A stretch of 59,104 nt of DNA. It comes from Ilumatobacteraceae bacterium (lineage in GTDB: Bacteria; Actinomycetota; Acidimicrobiia; Acidimicrobiales; Ilumatobacteraceae). A program made the position numbers and the translations under genes. Under the pieces are notes generated by a model. It was not told the DNA's origin. It ran no database searches and was given only the letters and a program-made list of their open reading frames with translations. This document shows, in pieces, positions 17,924 to 29,441 of the stretch (positions within the stretch are counted from its first letter, which is position 1; the number at the start of each line of letters is the position of its first letter). Location of the stretch: positions 1-59,104 of the forward strand of contig JAKMEY010000002.1 in NCBI GenBank assembly GCA_022425725.1, written 5' to 3'.

Positions 17924-18790
17924 CTAGCGTGGCGCCCGAAATTGTGCGAGCGCAGCCCCCGGGCGGCTTGGGGTGACAAGCGCCGCCGTGAGGTGAATCG
18001 CTCGTCCCTCAGGAGCTGAACGGCCGGCCGACATGATGACGGTCTCACTGCTTCGCAACGAGATTTCGAGTGCGGGCCCAGTTGCTGGCCCGGTGAGGTC
18101 GGCAGCCTCCGTTGCGGCTGCAGCGAGTTCGATACCGGACACCACATGGGAACGCCACATCGCCGTTTCCAACAACACCAGCGGATCGTGGATCACCACA
18201 CCGGCTGGTACGAACACCAGCCATCGACATGAGAGACGATGCCAGCGAGTCGACCCGAGCACTCCGAGAGCGATGGTGCCGACACCGAGCGCGACGGCCG
18301 TAATCCACTGTGCCCGCTCGGCTGCGATCACTGCCGAGGTGCCGCATGCGGTCATCAGCATCCACAAGAACACCGCTGGGATCACAAAACCGAGCGGCGG
18401 CCTGAGCGGAAAACGTTGCTCCGACCCATAGGCAGCGAACTGGACCCAGCGTTGACCGAGTTCAGCGCTCAACATCGCAAACGCAGCGATCACACCGGCA
18501 ACGATCCCGAGCGTGCCGAGTGCGACATCACCACCTGCAATGAGAACAGCCGTCGCAGCAACCGGCCCAAGCGGAAGGGTGGTGCGAGCCAATGTCAGCA
18601 TCAACGGCGAACCCACAAAGACGGCGACAGCGCCGACGATCCAGAGAATCCACAGCGCAAAGGTGGCGGTCACACCGCTATCGAGAGGGTTGATGGCCTG
18701 GCTTACGGCAACCGCAGTGACGACCCATCCAACCCGAGCCAACCACGAGAGAACGCTCTGAAAGCGAAACGGAAACGAAAGCGAACGCAT
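17924..18790 (-). CDS. Multi-pass membrane protein of unknown function
   Basis: A 288-residue protein that I do not recognise. It has about seven hydrophobic segments in the first ~190 residues (for example WLARVGWVVTAVAVSQAI, FALWILWIVGAVAVFVG, TLGIVAGVIAAFAML, FVIPAVFLWMLMTA). A soluble C-terminal part (HDPLVLLETAMWRSHVVSG...) follows. The ATG at 18790 is chosen over 18829 because it leads directly into the hydrophobic region. It lies between mnmA and the MetE-like gene on the opposite strand. In mycobacteria other membrane proteins occupy this gap, but I cannot claim orthology. Confidence 0.7.
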   Translation of the reverse strand: MRSLSFPFRFQSVLSWLARVGWVVTAVAVSQAINPLDSGVTATFALWILWIVGAVAVFVGSPLMLTLARTTLPLGPVAATAVLIAGGDVALGTLGIVAGVIAAFAMLSAELGQRWVQFAAYGSEQRFPLRPPLGFVIPAVFLWMLMTACGTSAVIAAERAQWITAVALGVGTIALGVLGSTRWHRLSCRWLVFVPAGVVIHDPLVLLETAMWRSHVVSGIELAAAATEAADLTGPATGPALEISLRSSETVIMSAGRSAPEGRAIHLTAALVTPSRPGAALAQFRAPR

Positions 18791-18872
18791 TGTGAACCAT
18801 TCTGTCGGGTATCGAGCCGTAAAGGGCACGTACGAGTCGTGAAAGCGTCATCGATCATGCAACGATGTCGCT

Positions 18873-19889
18873 ATGGCGAGGTCGCTCGACGGAATTGCAC
18901 CAGGGGCAACCCTGGGGGTGGGGAGCCTTCCTCATCGCAGTGCGTCCGCAGCGGTCGAATTTTCGGTACAGAACTTTGACCTGCCCGTGGTTCCGCGTCT
19001 ACCGAGACGTTCTGGTGCTGAGTCACTCGCGAACCAGGCGCTCGTGGGCGTACCGGGGGTGGAGATGGGGCCGTACGGCACACTTGCCGTCGATGTCACC
19101 CGGCTCGACCCAGAAGCTCCTGTCACGACCGACTTGCTGACCGACAACTTTGTCGGCTTCCGGGCATTTACCGAACTTGCACCTCAACTAGGAGTTGACG
19201 GCCGAACCTTCAAATGGCAGGTGGTCGGACCCGTCACGCTGGGTCTCACTCTGTTGCGGGCAGGGGCACCCGATCACCTCGCATTTCGGGTAGCGACACA
19301 GGCGATTAACGAGCATGTCGCCACGCTCGGCTCGGTACTTGCAGAAGTGCTTCCAAATTCAATGCAGCTCATCGTGTTCGATGAACCATTGATGGTAGAT
19401 CTCATGTCGAATGACTTCCCACTTGCTCCTGATGCAGTCGCCGACATGCTGTCGGGAGTGATGGCCTCCGCACAGTCATTTGGCGTTGTTGGCCTCCACT
19501 GTTGTTTCGAGGCTGATTGGCCTTCGCTGCTCGAAGCCGGCCCACAAGTGCTCTCAATGCCGGCAACAGAAGCCGTCGTGGATGTCAGTGGATATCTCGA
19601 CCGTTTTATGCAAAACGGTGGAAGAATCGCATGGGGAGCCGTCGGCACCGAGGGTCCCGTCGGCGTGTCAGCGGGCCGATCATGGAAAGCGCTCAGCGGT
19701 ATCTGGTGCAAAATGGTGCAACGAGGAACTGACCCTGGATTGCTCCGATCACAGAGTTTGCTGTCGCCGCAAAGTGGCCTCGCCTCGTACTCTCCCGCGG
19801 TGGCCGAAGAAATTTGCGAGTCGTTGCACAACATTTCATTGAGAGTGCAAGACCAAGCGTCAGCTGCAAAATTGGTGCTCGGCGCATAG
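18873..19889 (+). CDS. MetE C-terminal-like (cobalamin-independent methionine synthase-like) protein
   Basis: A 338-residue protein with the UROD/MetE-like barrel, corresponding to the C-terminal half of MetE and lacking its N-terminal half. GVGSLPH opens the barrel, TFKWQVVGPVTLGLTL follows, and GLHCCFEADW provides the His-x-Cys zinc-ligand pattern. QSLLSPQSGLASYSPAVAEE resembles the 'P.CGL' segment with its Cys replaced by Gln. Position before ligA matches Rv3015c of M. tuberculosis, whose function is not settled. It may be a zinc-dependent methyltransferase with another thiol acceptor. I would not assume it makes methionine. Confidence 0.8.
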   Translation: MARSLDGIAPGATLGVGSLPHRSASAAVEFSVQNFDLPVVPRLPRRSGAESLANQALVGVPGVEMGPYGTLAVDVTRLDPEAPVTTDLLTDNFVGFRAFTELAPQLGVDGRTFKWQVVGPVTLGLTLLRAGAPDHLAFRVATQAINEHVATLGSVLAEVLPNSMQLIVFDEPLMVDLMSNDFPLAPDAVADMLSGVMASAQSFGVVGLHCCFEADWPSLLEAGPQVLSMPATEAVVDVSGYLDRFMQNGGRIAWGAVGTEGPVGVSAGRSWKALSGIWCKMVQRGTDPGLLRSQSLLSPQSGLASYSPAVAEEICESLHNISLRVQDQASAAKLVLGA

Positions 19890-19898
19890 CCGCCGTGA

Positions 19899-22513
<2,615 letters not shown>

Positions 22514-22582
22514 CTCCACATCGTGCCACCAATTCGGTCTCGACCCCAACCGCTGGTCAATACGAGATAGCGTCATGGCGCT

Positions 22583-24625
22583 GTGGAAATTGACCCGCTT
22601 GAACCTGAAACACGTCTAGACGAGGTAATCGGTGGCCGATACCGACTGATGTCGTTTGTCGCAAAGGGCTCGGCGGTGTCAATTGCGGACGCGTGGGACA
22701 CGATCGACGAACGCGCAGTGCTGGTCAGATTGATTCGGCGTCGAGTGATGACGACGCCTGGTTTTGTGAGCTCTTTTCGAACAGCGATGTCATCTGCGGC
22801 ACTCGTTTCACATCCGAACCTTGTGGCGGTGTTTGATTGGGGAGTTCACGAAAGAAGTGACGGTGCACCCTCAACGGCGTACGTCGTTACCGAACGCCTA
22901 GAAGGAGGGAGTCTTCGCGACATCTTTGATCGCGGTCGTCGTCTTTCCTATTCTCAGGCTCTCCAAGTTGGACTTGACCTTTGTCATGGTCTTGCTGAAG
23001 CCCATCGACAGGGCCACATTCATGGAGAGGTCACTCCATCGAAAATTGTGTTTGGAGCTGATGGGCGTGCGCGACTGGTCGACCTTGGTCTTGCGGCGCC
23101 GTTACAAGCGGCAATGTGGTCAGCGAGCGGCGGGCCCGACAACAACATGGTGCTGTATACGGCGCCAGAGGTCGCAGAGGGGCAACCGGCAACGGCCTGT
23201 TCTGATGTGTACGGGCTCGGTCTCGTCCTCGTTGAAGCATTGACAGGCAACGTGCCGTTCTCAACCGATTCGGCTGCGGCGACGCTCAGGGCTCGCATCG
23301 GTCGAATTCTTCCGGTGACAGCTGACCTTGGCCCACTTGGTCGAGTGCTGGAACAGGCAGCCCGGCCTGAGGTTGATGAACGCGCCACCGCGGTGGAGCT
23401 CGGCATGGAATTTGTCAACGTTGCGCGTCGACTACCGCGACCCGAACCTCTACCGCTCGTTCTGTCAATTGACCCGGGCGCCGCGGCTGCACCCCCGCAG
23501 AAGCCCGAAGAGGCGGCAGCGCCTGAGCCAACACCTCAGACCGAGCCTTCGACCGATGGGGCACCTCCTCATGCGGTAGGCCTGCCTCGGCAGGCAGATG
23601 AGATGCCGTCGGAGCCCAGTTCAGAGGAGCCCATCCGCGCAGTTCATGACGGCTTTAGTGACGCTGGTTTCGAGGCACACCAGGGATTGGTCTCGCCTGA
23701 GGAGCCGGTAACCCGCCGCCCGCGATGGGTGCTGCCTGTGGTGGCCGTTGTCGTGGTTGCCGTCGGAGTCTTAGGTGCCCGAGCGTTGCTGACGACCCCG
23801 GTGTATGAGGTGCCTGTGCTCACCGGAATTGCGGAGGCAGAGGCTGTAAATGTCGTGACACCATTCGAATGGGAGGTCGCCGTTGTCTCGGAGCGATCTG
23901 ATGTGCAGCCGGTCGTGGGTGCTGTCATCAGGACGAGTCCGGTCGCAGGCGATGAGCTACGCGAGGGCGGCGTGTTCACGATCGTGATCAGTGAGGGGCC
24001 GGTTCTGAGGGAACTGCCTGAAGTCATTGCATTACCGGGTGCTGATGCGCTTGCGATTCTTGACAGCGCAGGCTTCCAGCCGTTCACCGAAATTGCCTAC
24101 AACGAAGTGATCGAGATCGGAGAGATCATCAGTTGGGAGGTTTCCGATGATCCTGCGATTGTCGCCGGCGACTTCGTGGAGCCCGGAACACTGGTTCGCC
24201 TTGTGATCTCGGGAGGGCCGGCTCCCCGCGAGGTCCCAAATATTGTTGGGCTCGTCGTTGGGATCGCCCGAGCGCAACTCGTGGGTACCGAACTCCGCAT
24301 TGTCGAAACTGAAGAGGTCTACGACGAAGAAAGTGAAGCAGGTCTCGTGCTATCTCAATCTCCTCAACCGGGAGAGTTTGTTGAGCGGGGAGGAACGATT
24401 GAAGTGTCGGTCTCGCTCGGCCCTGACCTGATTGCGTTTCCGTCGGTGCCTTCAGAGATGACGTTCGAAGAGGCTCGGCAACTGCTGAGCGATGCTGGTT
24501 TCAGCGTTGAGCTCACTCTCGGTGCCGCAGATGGCACGGTTGAACAGATCACCATCGAAGGGGAAGAACCATCAGCCGGCGATGAGTTTCCGAATGGCAC
24601 GCAGGTCGACATCGTCGCTACCTGA
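22583..24625 (+). CDS. PASTA-domain Ser/Thr kinase-like protein, apparent pseudokinase
   Basis: A 680-residue protein laid out like PknB: kinase-like domain (~18-290), acidic Pro-rich linker, one transmembrane helix (~382-404, WVLPVVAVVVVAVGVLG) and four PASTA repeats to the end. PASTA domains bind peptidoglycan fragments. The kinase core looks dead. The VAVK lysine is Arg49 (VLVRLIR), HRD is HGE at 147-149, the catalytic-loop Lys and Asn are Thr151 and Lys154, and the glycine loop is degraded (AKGSAVS). DLG (167-169) and APE remain. Family knowledge suggests a scaffold that senses the cell wall, not an active kinase. The start is the GTG at 22583 (TAGCGT 9 bases upstream). Confidence 0.85.
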   Translation: MEIDPLEPETRLDEVIGGRYRLMSFVAKGSAVSIADAWDTIDERAVLVRLIRRRVMTTPGFVSSFRTAMSSAALVSHPNLVAVFDWGVHERSDGAPSTAYVVTERLEGGSLRDIFDRGRRLSYSQALQVGLDLCHGLAEAHRQGHIHGEVTPSKIVFGADGRARLVDLGLAAPLQAAMWSASGGPDNNMVLYTAPEVAEGQPATACSDVYGLGLVLVEALTGNVPFSTDSAAATLRARIGRILPVTADLGPLGRVLEQAARPEVDERATAVELGMEFVNVARRLPRPEPLPLVLSIDPGAAAAPPQKPEEAAAPEPTPQTEPSTDGAPPHAVGLPRQADEMPSEPSSEEPIRAVHDGFSDAGFEAHQGLVSPEEPVTRRPRWVLPVVAVVVVAVGVLGARALLTTPVYEVPVLTGIAEAEAVNVVTPFEWEVAVVSERSDVQPVVGAVIRTSPVAGDELREGGVFTIVISEGPVLRELPEVIALPGADALAILDSAGFQPFTEIAYNEVIEIGEIISWEVSDDPAIVAGDFVEPGTLVRLVISGGPAPREVPNIVGLVVGIARAQLVGTELRIVETEEVYDEESEAGLVLSQSPQPGEFVERGGTIEVSVSLGPDLIAFPSVPSEMTFEEARQLLSDAGFSVELTLGAADGTVEQITIEGEEPSAGDEFPNGTQVDIVAT

Positions 24626-24669
24626 ACCCGTTGACAGCGACGTGTTGTGACGATAAGCCGAGCGGACGC

Positions 24670-25083
24670 TTAGTCAAGGTCGGTGATTGCGAGAATTTCT
24701 TCGGCTACCGCATTAGCAAGGTCATCCTGAGGGGTTGCTGCCTGCATCGCCATGATCTTCATGAGATCACCATCGACCTGAATGCCACCAGACATGAACG
24801 CTTGCATCACCTTTGCCGGGTCTCGTTCGACGAGAAAGGCGCGAGCGGTCTCATAGCTCAACGTGATCGTGGCGTCAGGGCCATCGAGGTGGCCGAGTTC
24901 AAGGTCGAGATCACCGTTTGATGTGTCGATATGGGCATGGAGTTCACCATCGCCAAACGGCACCTCGGTAACGACTTGGTTGACCTTTACTGCGACCTCA
25001 ATCGGCGCGGTGTCAGCCGAGTAGCGCTCGCGAATTTCTCGAGCGGCGTCGATCCACTCAGGCGAAAGAAAGGGAAGGCTCAC
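24670..25083 (-). CDS. SCP2 sterol-binding-domain protein
   Basis: A 137-residue stand-alone SCP2 domain, a fold that holds lipids or acyl-CoAs in a hydrophobic tunnel. Typical features are the N-terminal amphipathic helix (WIDAAREIRERY), DLDLELGHLDGPDATITLSYETARAFL, and the ending AFMSGGIQVDGDLMKIMAMQA (the 'G...i.GD..k...l' signature). Actinobacteria carry many such proteins, mostly uncharacterised. It lies 24 bases downstream of the OSBS/NSAR-type gene on the same strand and is probably co-transcribed, but a functional link is not evident. Confidence 0.85.
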   Translation of the reverse strand: MSLPFLSPEWIDAAREIRERYSADTAPIEVAVKVNQVVTEVPFGDGELHAHIDTSNGDLDLELGHLDGPDATITLSYETARAFLVERDPAKVMQAFMSGGIQVDGDLMKIMAMQAATPQDDLANAVAEEILAITDLD

Positions 25084-25107
25084 ACCGTGAGATTACTGTG
25101 CGGGTTC

Positions 25108-26220
25108 TCATAGCGAGACATGCTGCAGAGATGTTGTGATCGACTCGACGAACTCTGCGTCAAGGTCGTAACCAAGCCCAGGGGCAGTTGGGACTGCCAC
25201 TTCGCCGGCAACAACTTCGATGGGCTCACGAACGATGTCGCGTGCGTAGAACCGCCTCGATGCTGAAATATCTCCGGGAAGAACAAAACCGTCTAAAGCG
25301 GCGAGGGCACAGTTGGCGGCTCTACCGATGCCGGTTTCGAGCATGCCACCGCACCAAACCGGAATGTCATGCGCTCGACAAAGGTCGTGAATCTGGACAG
25401 CTTCGAGATAGCCACCAACGCGACCGGGTTTGATATTGATGATTTCTGCAGCCCCGATCGCAACGGCGTCTTCGGCCTGCGTCAAGGACTCAATCGACTC
25501 GTCGAGGCATACCGGAGTTTCGATTGCTGCCGCAAGATCACGATGGCCGAGAAGGTCATCTGTATCTAGTGGTTGCTCGATGAGCAGCAGGTCGTACATG
25601 TCGAGTTGCCGAAGATGATCGAAATCTTGCCGTGTGTACGCAGTATTTGCGTCGACCTGGAGACCCATTTCTGGTCCGATGAGTTCGCGCACAAGACGAA
25701 CCGGTTCAAGGTCCCAGCCAGGTTCGATCTTCAGTTTGATACGTGCGTATCCGTCATCGACGTAGCCTTGGACCGCGGAAAGCAAGGCATCGATCGAAGA
25801 AAAGATGCCAACGGAGACCCCACTCGGAATTGTGTCGCGTGTGCCACCGAACCGAGTGTGCAAGTTGATGCCGCCAGATCGAAGTTCAGCGTCAAGAACT
25901 GCCATTTCGATCGCGGCTTTTGCCATCTGGTGGCCTTTGATGGGCCGGAGAATGTCGGCGACATCTCCAGCGATGACATCGCCGCGTTGGGTGAGTCGTG
26001 GAGCAAGGAACTCGGTGATCACCGTCTCGACGCCCGATACATATTCAGGGGAGTACAGCGGCGCACTCATTGCGACGCATTCACCCCAACCAACGGTGCC
26101 GCTATCAGAGGTGATGCCAATGAGCAGAATTTCACGGGCGGTTTGCTCACCGAAACTTGTGCGAAATGGGGTCACCAACTCGAGATGAATTCTTCGGAGT
26201 TCCAATTGAGTGAATTTCAT
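25108..26220 (-). CDS. Enolase-superfamily o-succinylbenzoate synthase / N-acylamino acid racemase
   Basis: A 370-residue enolase-superfamily protein of the MLE subgroup. IKLKIEPG is the KxK motif, QVDANTAY, IEQPL and CLDES give the three metal ligands, and NIKPGRVGG holds the opposite-face Lys. Both OSBS (menaquinone step, MenC) and N-succinylamino acid racemases share exactly this set. No other men gene is nearby, and its start overlaps the stop of a GNAT gene (ATGA). In Geobacillus an NSAR is paired with such a succinyltransferase for conversion of D-amino acids, so NSAR is a real alternative. I therefore give no symbol. The ATG at 26220 is chosen; the upstream extension from 26322 is inside the GNAT gene. 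Confidence 0.88.
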   Translation of the reverse strand: MKFTQLELRRIHLELVTPFRTSFGEQTAREILLIGITSDSGTVGWGECVAMSAPLYSPEYVSGVETVITEFLAPRLTQRGDVIAGDVADILRPIKGHQMAKAAIEMAVLDAELRSGGINLHTRFGGTRDTIPSGVSVGIFSSIDALLSAVQGYVDDGYARIKLKIEPGWDLEPVRLVRELIGPEMGLQVDANTAYTRQDFDHLRQLDMYDLLLIEQPLDTDDLLGHRDLAAAIETPVCLDESIESLTQAEDAVAIGAAEIINIKPGRVGGYLEAVQIHDLCRAHDIPVWCGGMLETGIGRAANCALAALDGFVLPGDISASRRFYARDIVREPIEVVAGEVAVPTAPGLGYDLDAEFVESITTSLQHVSL

Positions 26221-26945
26221 AACTGCCTTTCGAGTTCGTAATGCCCGTCTCGGGAGAATCCAACGATGACGTAACCCTTGTCGAGTGCGGCCATCATTGC
26301 CGAGCGAACGTTGTGACGCCACTGCAATGCCAACTGTGGGTCTGACTTTCGCAATGACACGATGTCCTCGGGCACTGCGATCCGCTGATGCTGGCCTGGA
26401 TCAGTTGCTGGTCGCGGGCAAGATTCATCAACTCGCCACGCCACAAGGGCTCGGTCACTTTCGTCGTTCGCATTGATCGAGTCGGTCATTTCCCCATAGA
26501 AATGTGGAAGGTACTCGGCAATTTGACCGCCGAGTATTTCGATGTTGAACCAGGCGTTCGCCCTGACGAGAGGATCAAACGTCCACGTGATCCAAGTGAT
26601 GTCGAGTTTGCGCGCCCATTCTCGCTGGTGAAATTTCAGTGACCGACCGAGGCCCGAATGGCGTGTGCCGGCGAGAAGACCGGTGACGTGACTATGGAGG
26701 GCTCTTTCGCCGTGATGTTGGGCCAGCCAGCCGAAGGAGACCCCGATAAGCCGGCCGTAGTCGTATGCGCCGCCGATATAGCCCCCAGAATGTTCGACCG
26801 CCCGCAACATCTCTCTCGAAACAATCGGAGCGGTCGAGCCCCATACCTGCATGAGGACGTCAGAGGCCTCTGCGAGTTCTGGCGGAGTTGAAAGAAGTCG
26901 AATATCGATGCGACTATCGGGAGATTCGTCTTCGATCGACGCCAT
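26217..26945 (-). CDS. GNAT-family N-acyltransferase coupled to the OSBS/NSAR-type gene
   Basis: A 242-residue GNAT-fold protein resembling predicted acyltransferases found beside NSAR/OSBS enzymes. The acyl-CoA-binding segment is probably VTGLLAGTRHSGLGRSLKFHQREWA, followed by ITWTFDPLVRANAWFNIEILGG, a segment characteristic of this subfamily. It likely transfers an acyl (perhaps succinyl) group to an amino acid. The start at 26945 has TACCGT (26952-26957, minus strand) ending 6 bases upstream, so this is the first gene of the GNAT - racemase - SCP2 operon. A desuccinylase, the third member of the known pathway, is not in this window. Confidence 0.8.
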   Translation of the reverse strand: MASIEDESPDSRIDIRLLSTPPELAEASDVLMQVWGSTAPIVSREMLRAVEHSGGYIGGAYDYGRLIGVSFGWLAQHHGERALHSHVTGLLAGTRHSGLGRSLKFHQREWARKLDITWITWTFDPLVRANAWFNIEILGGQIAEYLPHFYGEMTDSINANDESDRALVAWRVDESCPRPATDPGQHQRIAVPEDIVSLRKSDPQLALQWRHNVRSAMMAALDKGYVIVGFSRDGHYELERQL

Positions 26946-27026
26946 ATCTCAACGGTAGCCAGTTGGAGTGGCCTAGAACTCATGCGTGACATCGGTCTGA
27001 CAGTTTGTACAGACTGCGCGCTCCGG

Positions 27027-27055
27027 TTGTATGCGAGGTCTCCGCAGGGTAACGA
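27027..27055 (+). promoter_or_regulatory. Probable serA promoter
   Basis: TTGTAT (27027-27032) and TAACGA (27050-27055) are separated by 17 bases, just ahead of the serA start at 27066. A GTG at 27060 is also in frame and would fit a nearly leaderless mRNA. The support is sequence pattern only. Confidence 0.45.
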
Positions 27056-27065
27056 TGTCGTGTCT

Positions 27066-28631
27066 ATGGCTCGAATTCTTGTGACGGAAGCAATCGCTCG
27101 TGGTGGCCTCGATCGTCTTCGCGCGGCCGGGCATGATGTCGACGTTCAAGAGGGGCTGTCAGGCGACGACCTGAAATCAGCGATAGTAGGAGCTCACGCT
27201 CTGATCATTCGCTCGGCAACTCAGGTCACTGAAGGGGTTCTCGCCTCCGCAGACTCTCTCATCGCTGTTGGTCGCGCTGGCATCGGTCTTGACAATGTTG
27301 ATGTAGCAGCAGCAACAGAGTCGGGGGTGATGGTGATCAACGCTCCGCAGTCGAACATCATTTCGGCTGCCGAGCACACGATGGCCTTGCTCCTTGCACA
27401 GGCTCGAAATGTTCCGCAAGCGCATTCAGCCCTTGTCGATGGCCGCTGGGAACGATCGAAGTGGGAAGGTGTTGAGCTCGCCGACAAAACGCTTGGCATT
27501 GTAGGTCTCGGACGAATTGGCAAGCTTGTCGCCGACCGGGCTCGAGCGTTTCAGATGCGAATCGTGGCGTTCGACCCGTTCGTCTCCGAAGATCGGGCAC
27601 AGCAGATTGGTGTTGAACTTCTCTCTCTCGAAGATCTCGTAGCGGTGAGTGACTTCCTCACCGTTCACCTTCCTCGAACGCCTGAGACCATCGGGCTTAT
27701 CAACGCCGACCTTCTCGCCACAGCGAAGCCCTCCCTTCGAGTGATCAATGTTGCCCGTGGCGGCATCGTTGTCGAAGACGATCTTGCAGCATGTATCTCT
27801 GCCGGAACGATTGCTGGCGCAGCACTTGACGTGTTCGATAGCGAGCCGTGCACAGACAGCCCCCTGTTTGGGCTATCCGAGATCGTTGTCACACCTCATC
27901 TTGGCGCCAGCACTCGAGAGGCTCAAGACAAAGCGGGCGACGCGATCGCCGACATGATGCTGCTCGCTCTTGCGGGCGAATTCGTTCCGTGGGCGGTCAA
28001 CGTTGATGCTGCTGAAGCAGACGACAACCTCCGACCGTACCTCGGTTTGGCTGAGCGACTTGGTCGACTCTTCTCCTCGCTAGCCGTGCGCTCTCCATCG
28101 TCGATCACGTTCGAAGTTGCCGGTGATATTGCGGTTCATGACACCCGAATTCTCGGTCTTGCAGTGTTGAAGGGTTTCTTTGGTCGAACCTCTGAAGAAC
28201 AGGTCAGTTTTGTGAACGCCCCGAAGTTGGCCGATTCTGCCGGAGTTGCTCTCGTTGAGGTGAAACGCTCGGTGTCTGATGAGTACATCAACATGCTCAC
28301 CGTCTCAAGTGACGACCACACGATCTCCGGGGTGCTCACTGGCCGCAGTGCCCAGCAACGGGTTGTCGATATCGATGGTCACGGGGTTGACGTGCCGCCT
28401 GCAGAGCACATGTTGCTCATTTCAAATGACGACCGCCCTGGTGTCATCGGAACCGTAGGCACGGTGCTCGGCGATGCGCAGGTCAACATTGCCGACATGG
28501 ATGTTGGGCGAGTCGATGGTGAAGATTCAGCCGTCATGCTCATTGCCACGGGGTCTGCTGTGTCTGATGAGGTGCTCAACGCGTTACGCGAATCGCCAGG
28601 AATCACCAGCGTGGTTGCCCTCGACGGCTGA
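27066..28631 (+). CDS. serA: D-3-phosphoglycerate dehydrogenase
   Basis: First step of serine synthesis: oxidation of 3-phosphoglycerate with NAD+. The 521-residue length and order are those of the long actinobacterial form. The catalytic 2-hydroxyacid dehydrogenase domain has GRAGIGLDNVD, the Rossmann motif GIVGLGRIGKLVADR, NVARGGIVVEDDL (Arg) and TPHLGASTREAQ (catalytic His). An allosteric substrate-binding domain (~315-445) and a C-terminal ACT domain (LLISNDDRPGVIGTVG) follow. The ACT domain usually binds serine for feedback control. The ATG at 27066 is chosen; in-frame codons upstream to 26982 lack family similarity. Confidence 0.96.
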   Translation: MARILVTEAIARGGLDRLRAAGHDVDVQEGLSGDDLKSAIVGAHALIIRSATQVTEGVLASADSLIAVGRAGIGLDNVDVAAATESGVMVINAPQSNIISAAEHTMALLLAQARNVPQAHSALVDGRWERSKWEGVELADKTLGIVGLGRIGKLVADRARAFQMRIVAFDPFVSEDRAQQIGVELLSLEDLVAVSDFLTVHLPRTPETIGLINADLLATAKPSLRVINVARGGIVVEDDLAACISAGTIAGAALDVFDSEPCTDSPLFGLSEIVVTPHLGASTREAQDKAGDAIADMMLLALAGEFVPWAVNVDAAEADDNLRPYLGLAERLGRLFSSLAVRSPSSITFEVAGDIAVHDTRILGLAVLKGFFGRTSEEQVSFVNAPKLADSAGVALVEVKRSVSDEYINMLTVSSDDHTISGVLTGRSAQQRVVDIDGHGVDVPPAEHMLLISNDDRPGVIGTVGTVLGDAQVNIADMDVGRVDGEDSAVMLIATGSAVSDEVLNALRESPGITSVVALDG

Positions 28632-28633
28632 CG

Positions 28634-29437
28634 TCAGGGCGAGCAACTTTTGCGCGTGTCGTCGGCAACAAGCCTCGCTGCTGAGGCAAAATCGTCGCCA
28701 CTGCTCGCGTACAGCACGGCGCGAGATGAGTTGACGATGACGCCGTGACCGTCAGAGCGAGACCCATTGGCCTTCACTTCGTCGGCTGAACCACCTTGAG
28801 CGCCAACGCCCGGAACAAGGATTGGCAGGTCGCCAACAATCTGGCGCACTCGCGAAAGTTCGTTCGGGTATGTTGCGCCAACGACGAGCCCGCAGTCACC
28901 GAGTCTCGACCACCGCTGAGCGATCATCTCGGCGACACGCACAAACAGCGGTTCTCCGCCGGAGTCGAGCATCTGAAGGTCGTCACCACCCGGGTTCGAC
29001 GTACGACAGAGGCCGATCACCCCGCCACCGGCTTCAAAGAACGGCTCGACGGAGTCGGTTCCTAGATACGGGTTCACGGTGACCGCGTCAGCACCAAATC
29101 GAACAAATGCCTCGATGGCGTAGTTGGTTGCAGTTGACCCAATGTCGCCTCGCTTCGCATCGAGGATGAGCACGACGTCAGGGTGAGAGGAGCGGATGTA
29201 GTTGCAGATCTTCTCAAGTTGGTCTTCAGCACTCTGCGCAGCGAAGTACGCAATCTGTGGTTTAAACGCGCAGACTAGGTCGGCGGTGGCATCGATGATC
29301 TCAATGCAAAAGTCGGCGATGCCGTTCGGCTGAGAAGAGAAACGGCTCGGCATTTTGGATGGGTCTGGATCGAGCCCGACGCACAGATTTGATCGGCTGA
29401 GACTCCAAGCTCGATCGAGACGATCAAGAAATGCCAC
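28634..29437 (-). CDS. pyrF: Orotidine 5'-phosphate decarboxylase (type 2)
   Basis: Last step of UMP synthesis. The 267-residue length and the catalytic motif LDAKRGDIGSTATNYA (Asp-x-Lys-x-x-Asp) put it in the longer type 2 group found in Mycobacterium. CVGLDPDPSKMP at the N-terminus and PGVGAQGGSADEV near the C-terminus bind the phosphate. The start is taken as the GTG at 29437, 4 bases after the ferredoxin stop; an ATG at 29497 would overlap that gene. Other pyr genes are not present. Confidence 0.93.
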   Translation of the reverse strand: MAFLDRLDRAWSLSRSNLCVGLDPDPSKMPSRFSSQPNGIADFCIEIIDATADLVCAFKPQIAYFAAQSAEDQLEKICNYIRSSHPDVVLILDAKRGDIGSTATNYAIEAFVRFGADAVTVNPYLGTDSVEPFFEAGGGVIGLCRTSNPGGDDLQMLDSGGEPLFVRVAEMIAQRWSRLGDCGLVVGATYPNELSRVRQIVGDLPILVPGVGAQGGSADEVKANGSRSDGHGVIVNSSRAVLYASSGDDFASAARLVADDTRKSCSP

Positions 29438-29441
29438 GGAA

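Noticed and set aside
18239-18979. Long plus-strand open frame (246 codons)
   Set aside because: It is antisense to the membrane-protein gene at 17924-18790; its product is Arg/His/Pro-rich with no domain, as expected of a shadow frame.
25573-26241. Plus-strand open frame (222 codons)
   Set aside because: It is entirely antisense to the OSBS/NSAR-type gene, whose catalytic motifs are clear; no start signal or domain.
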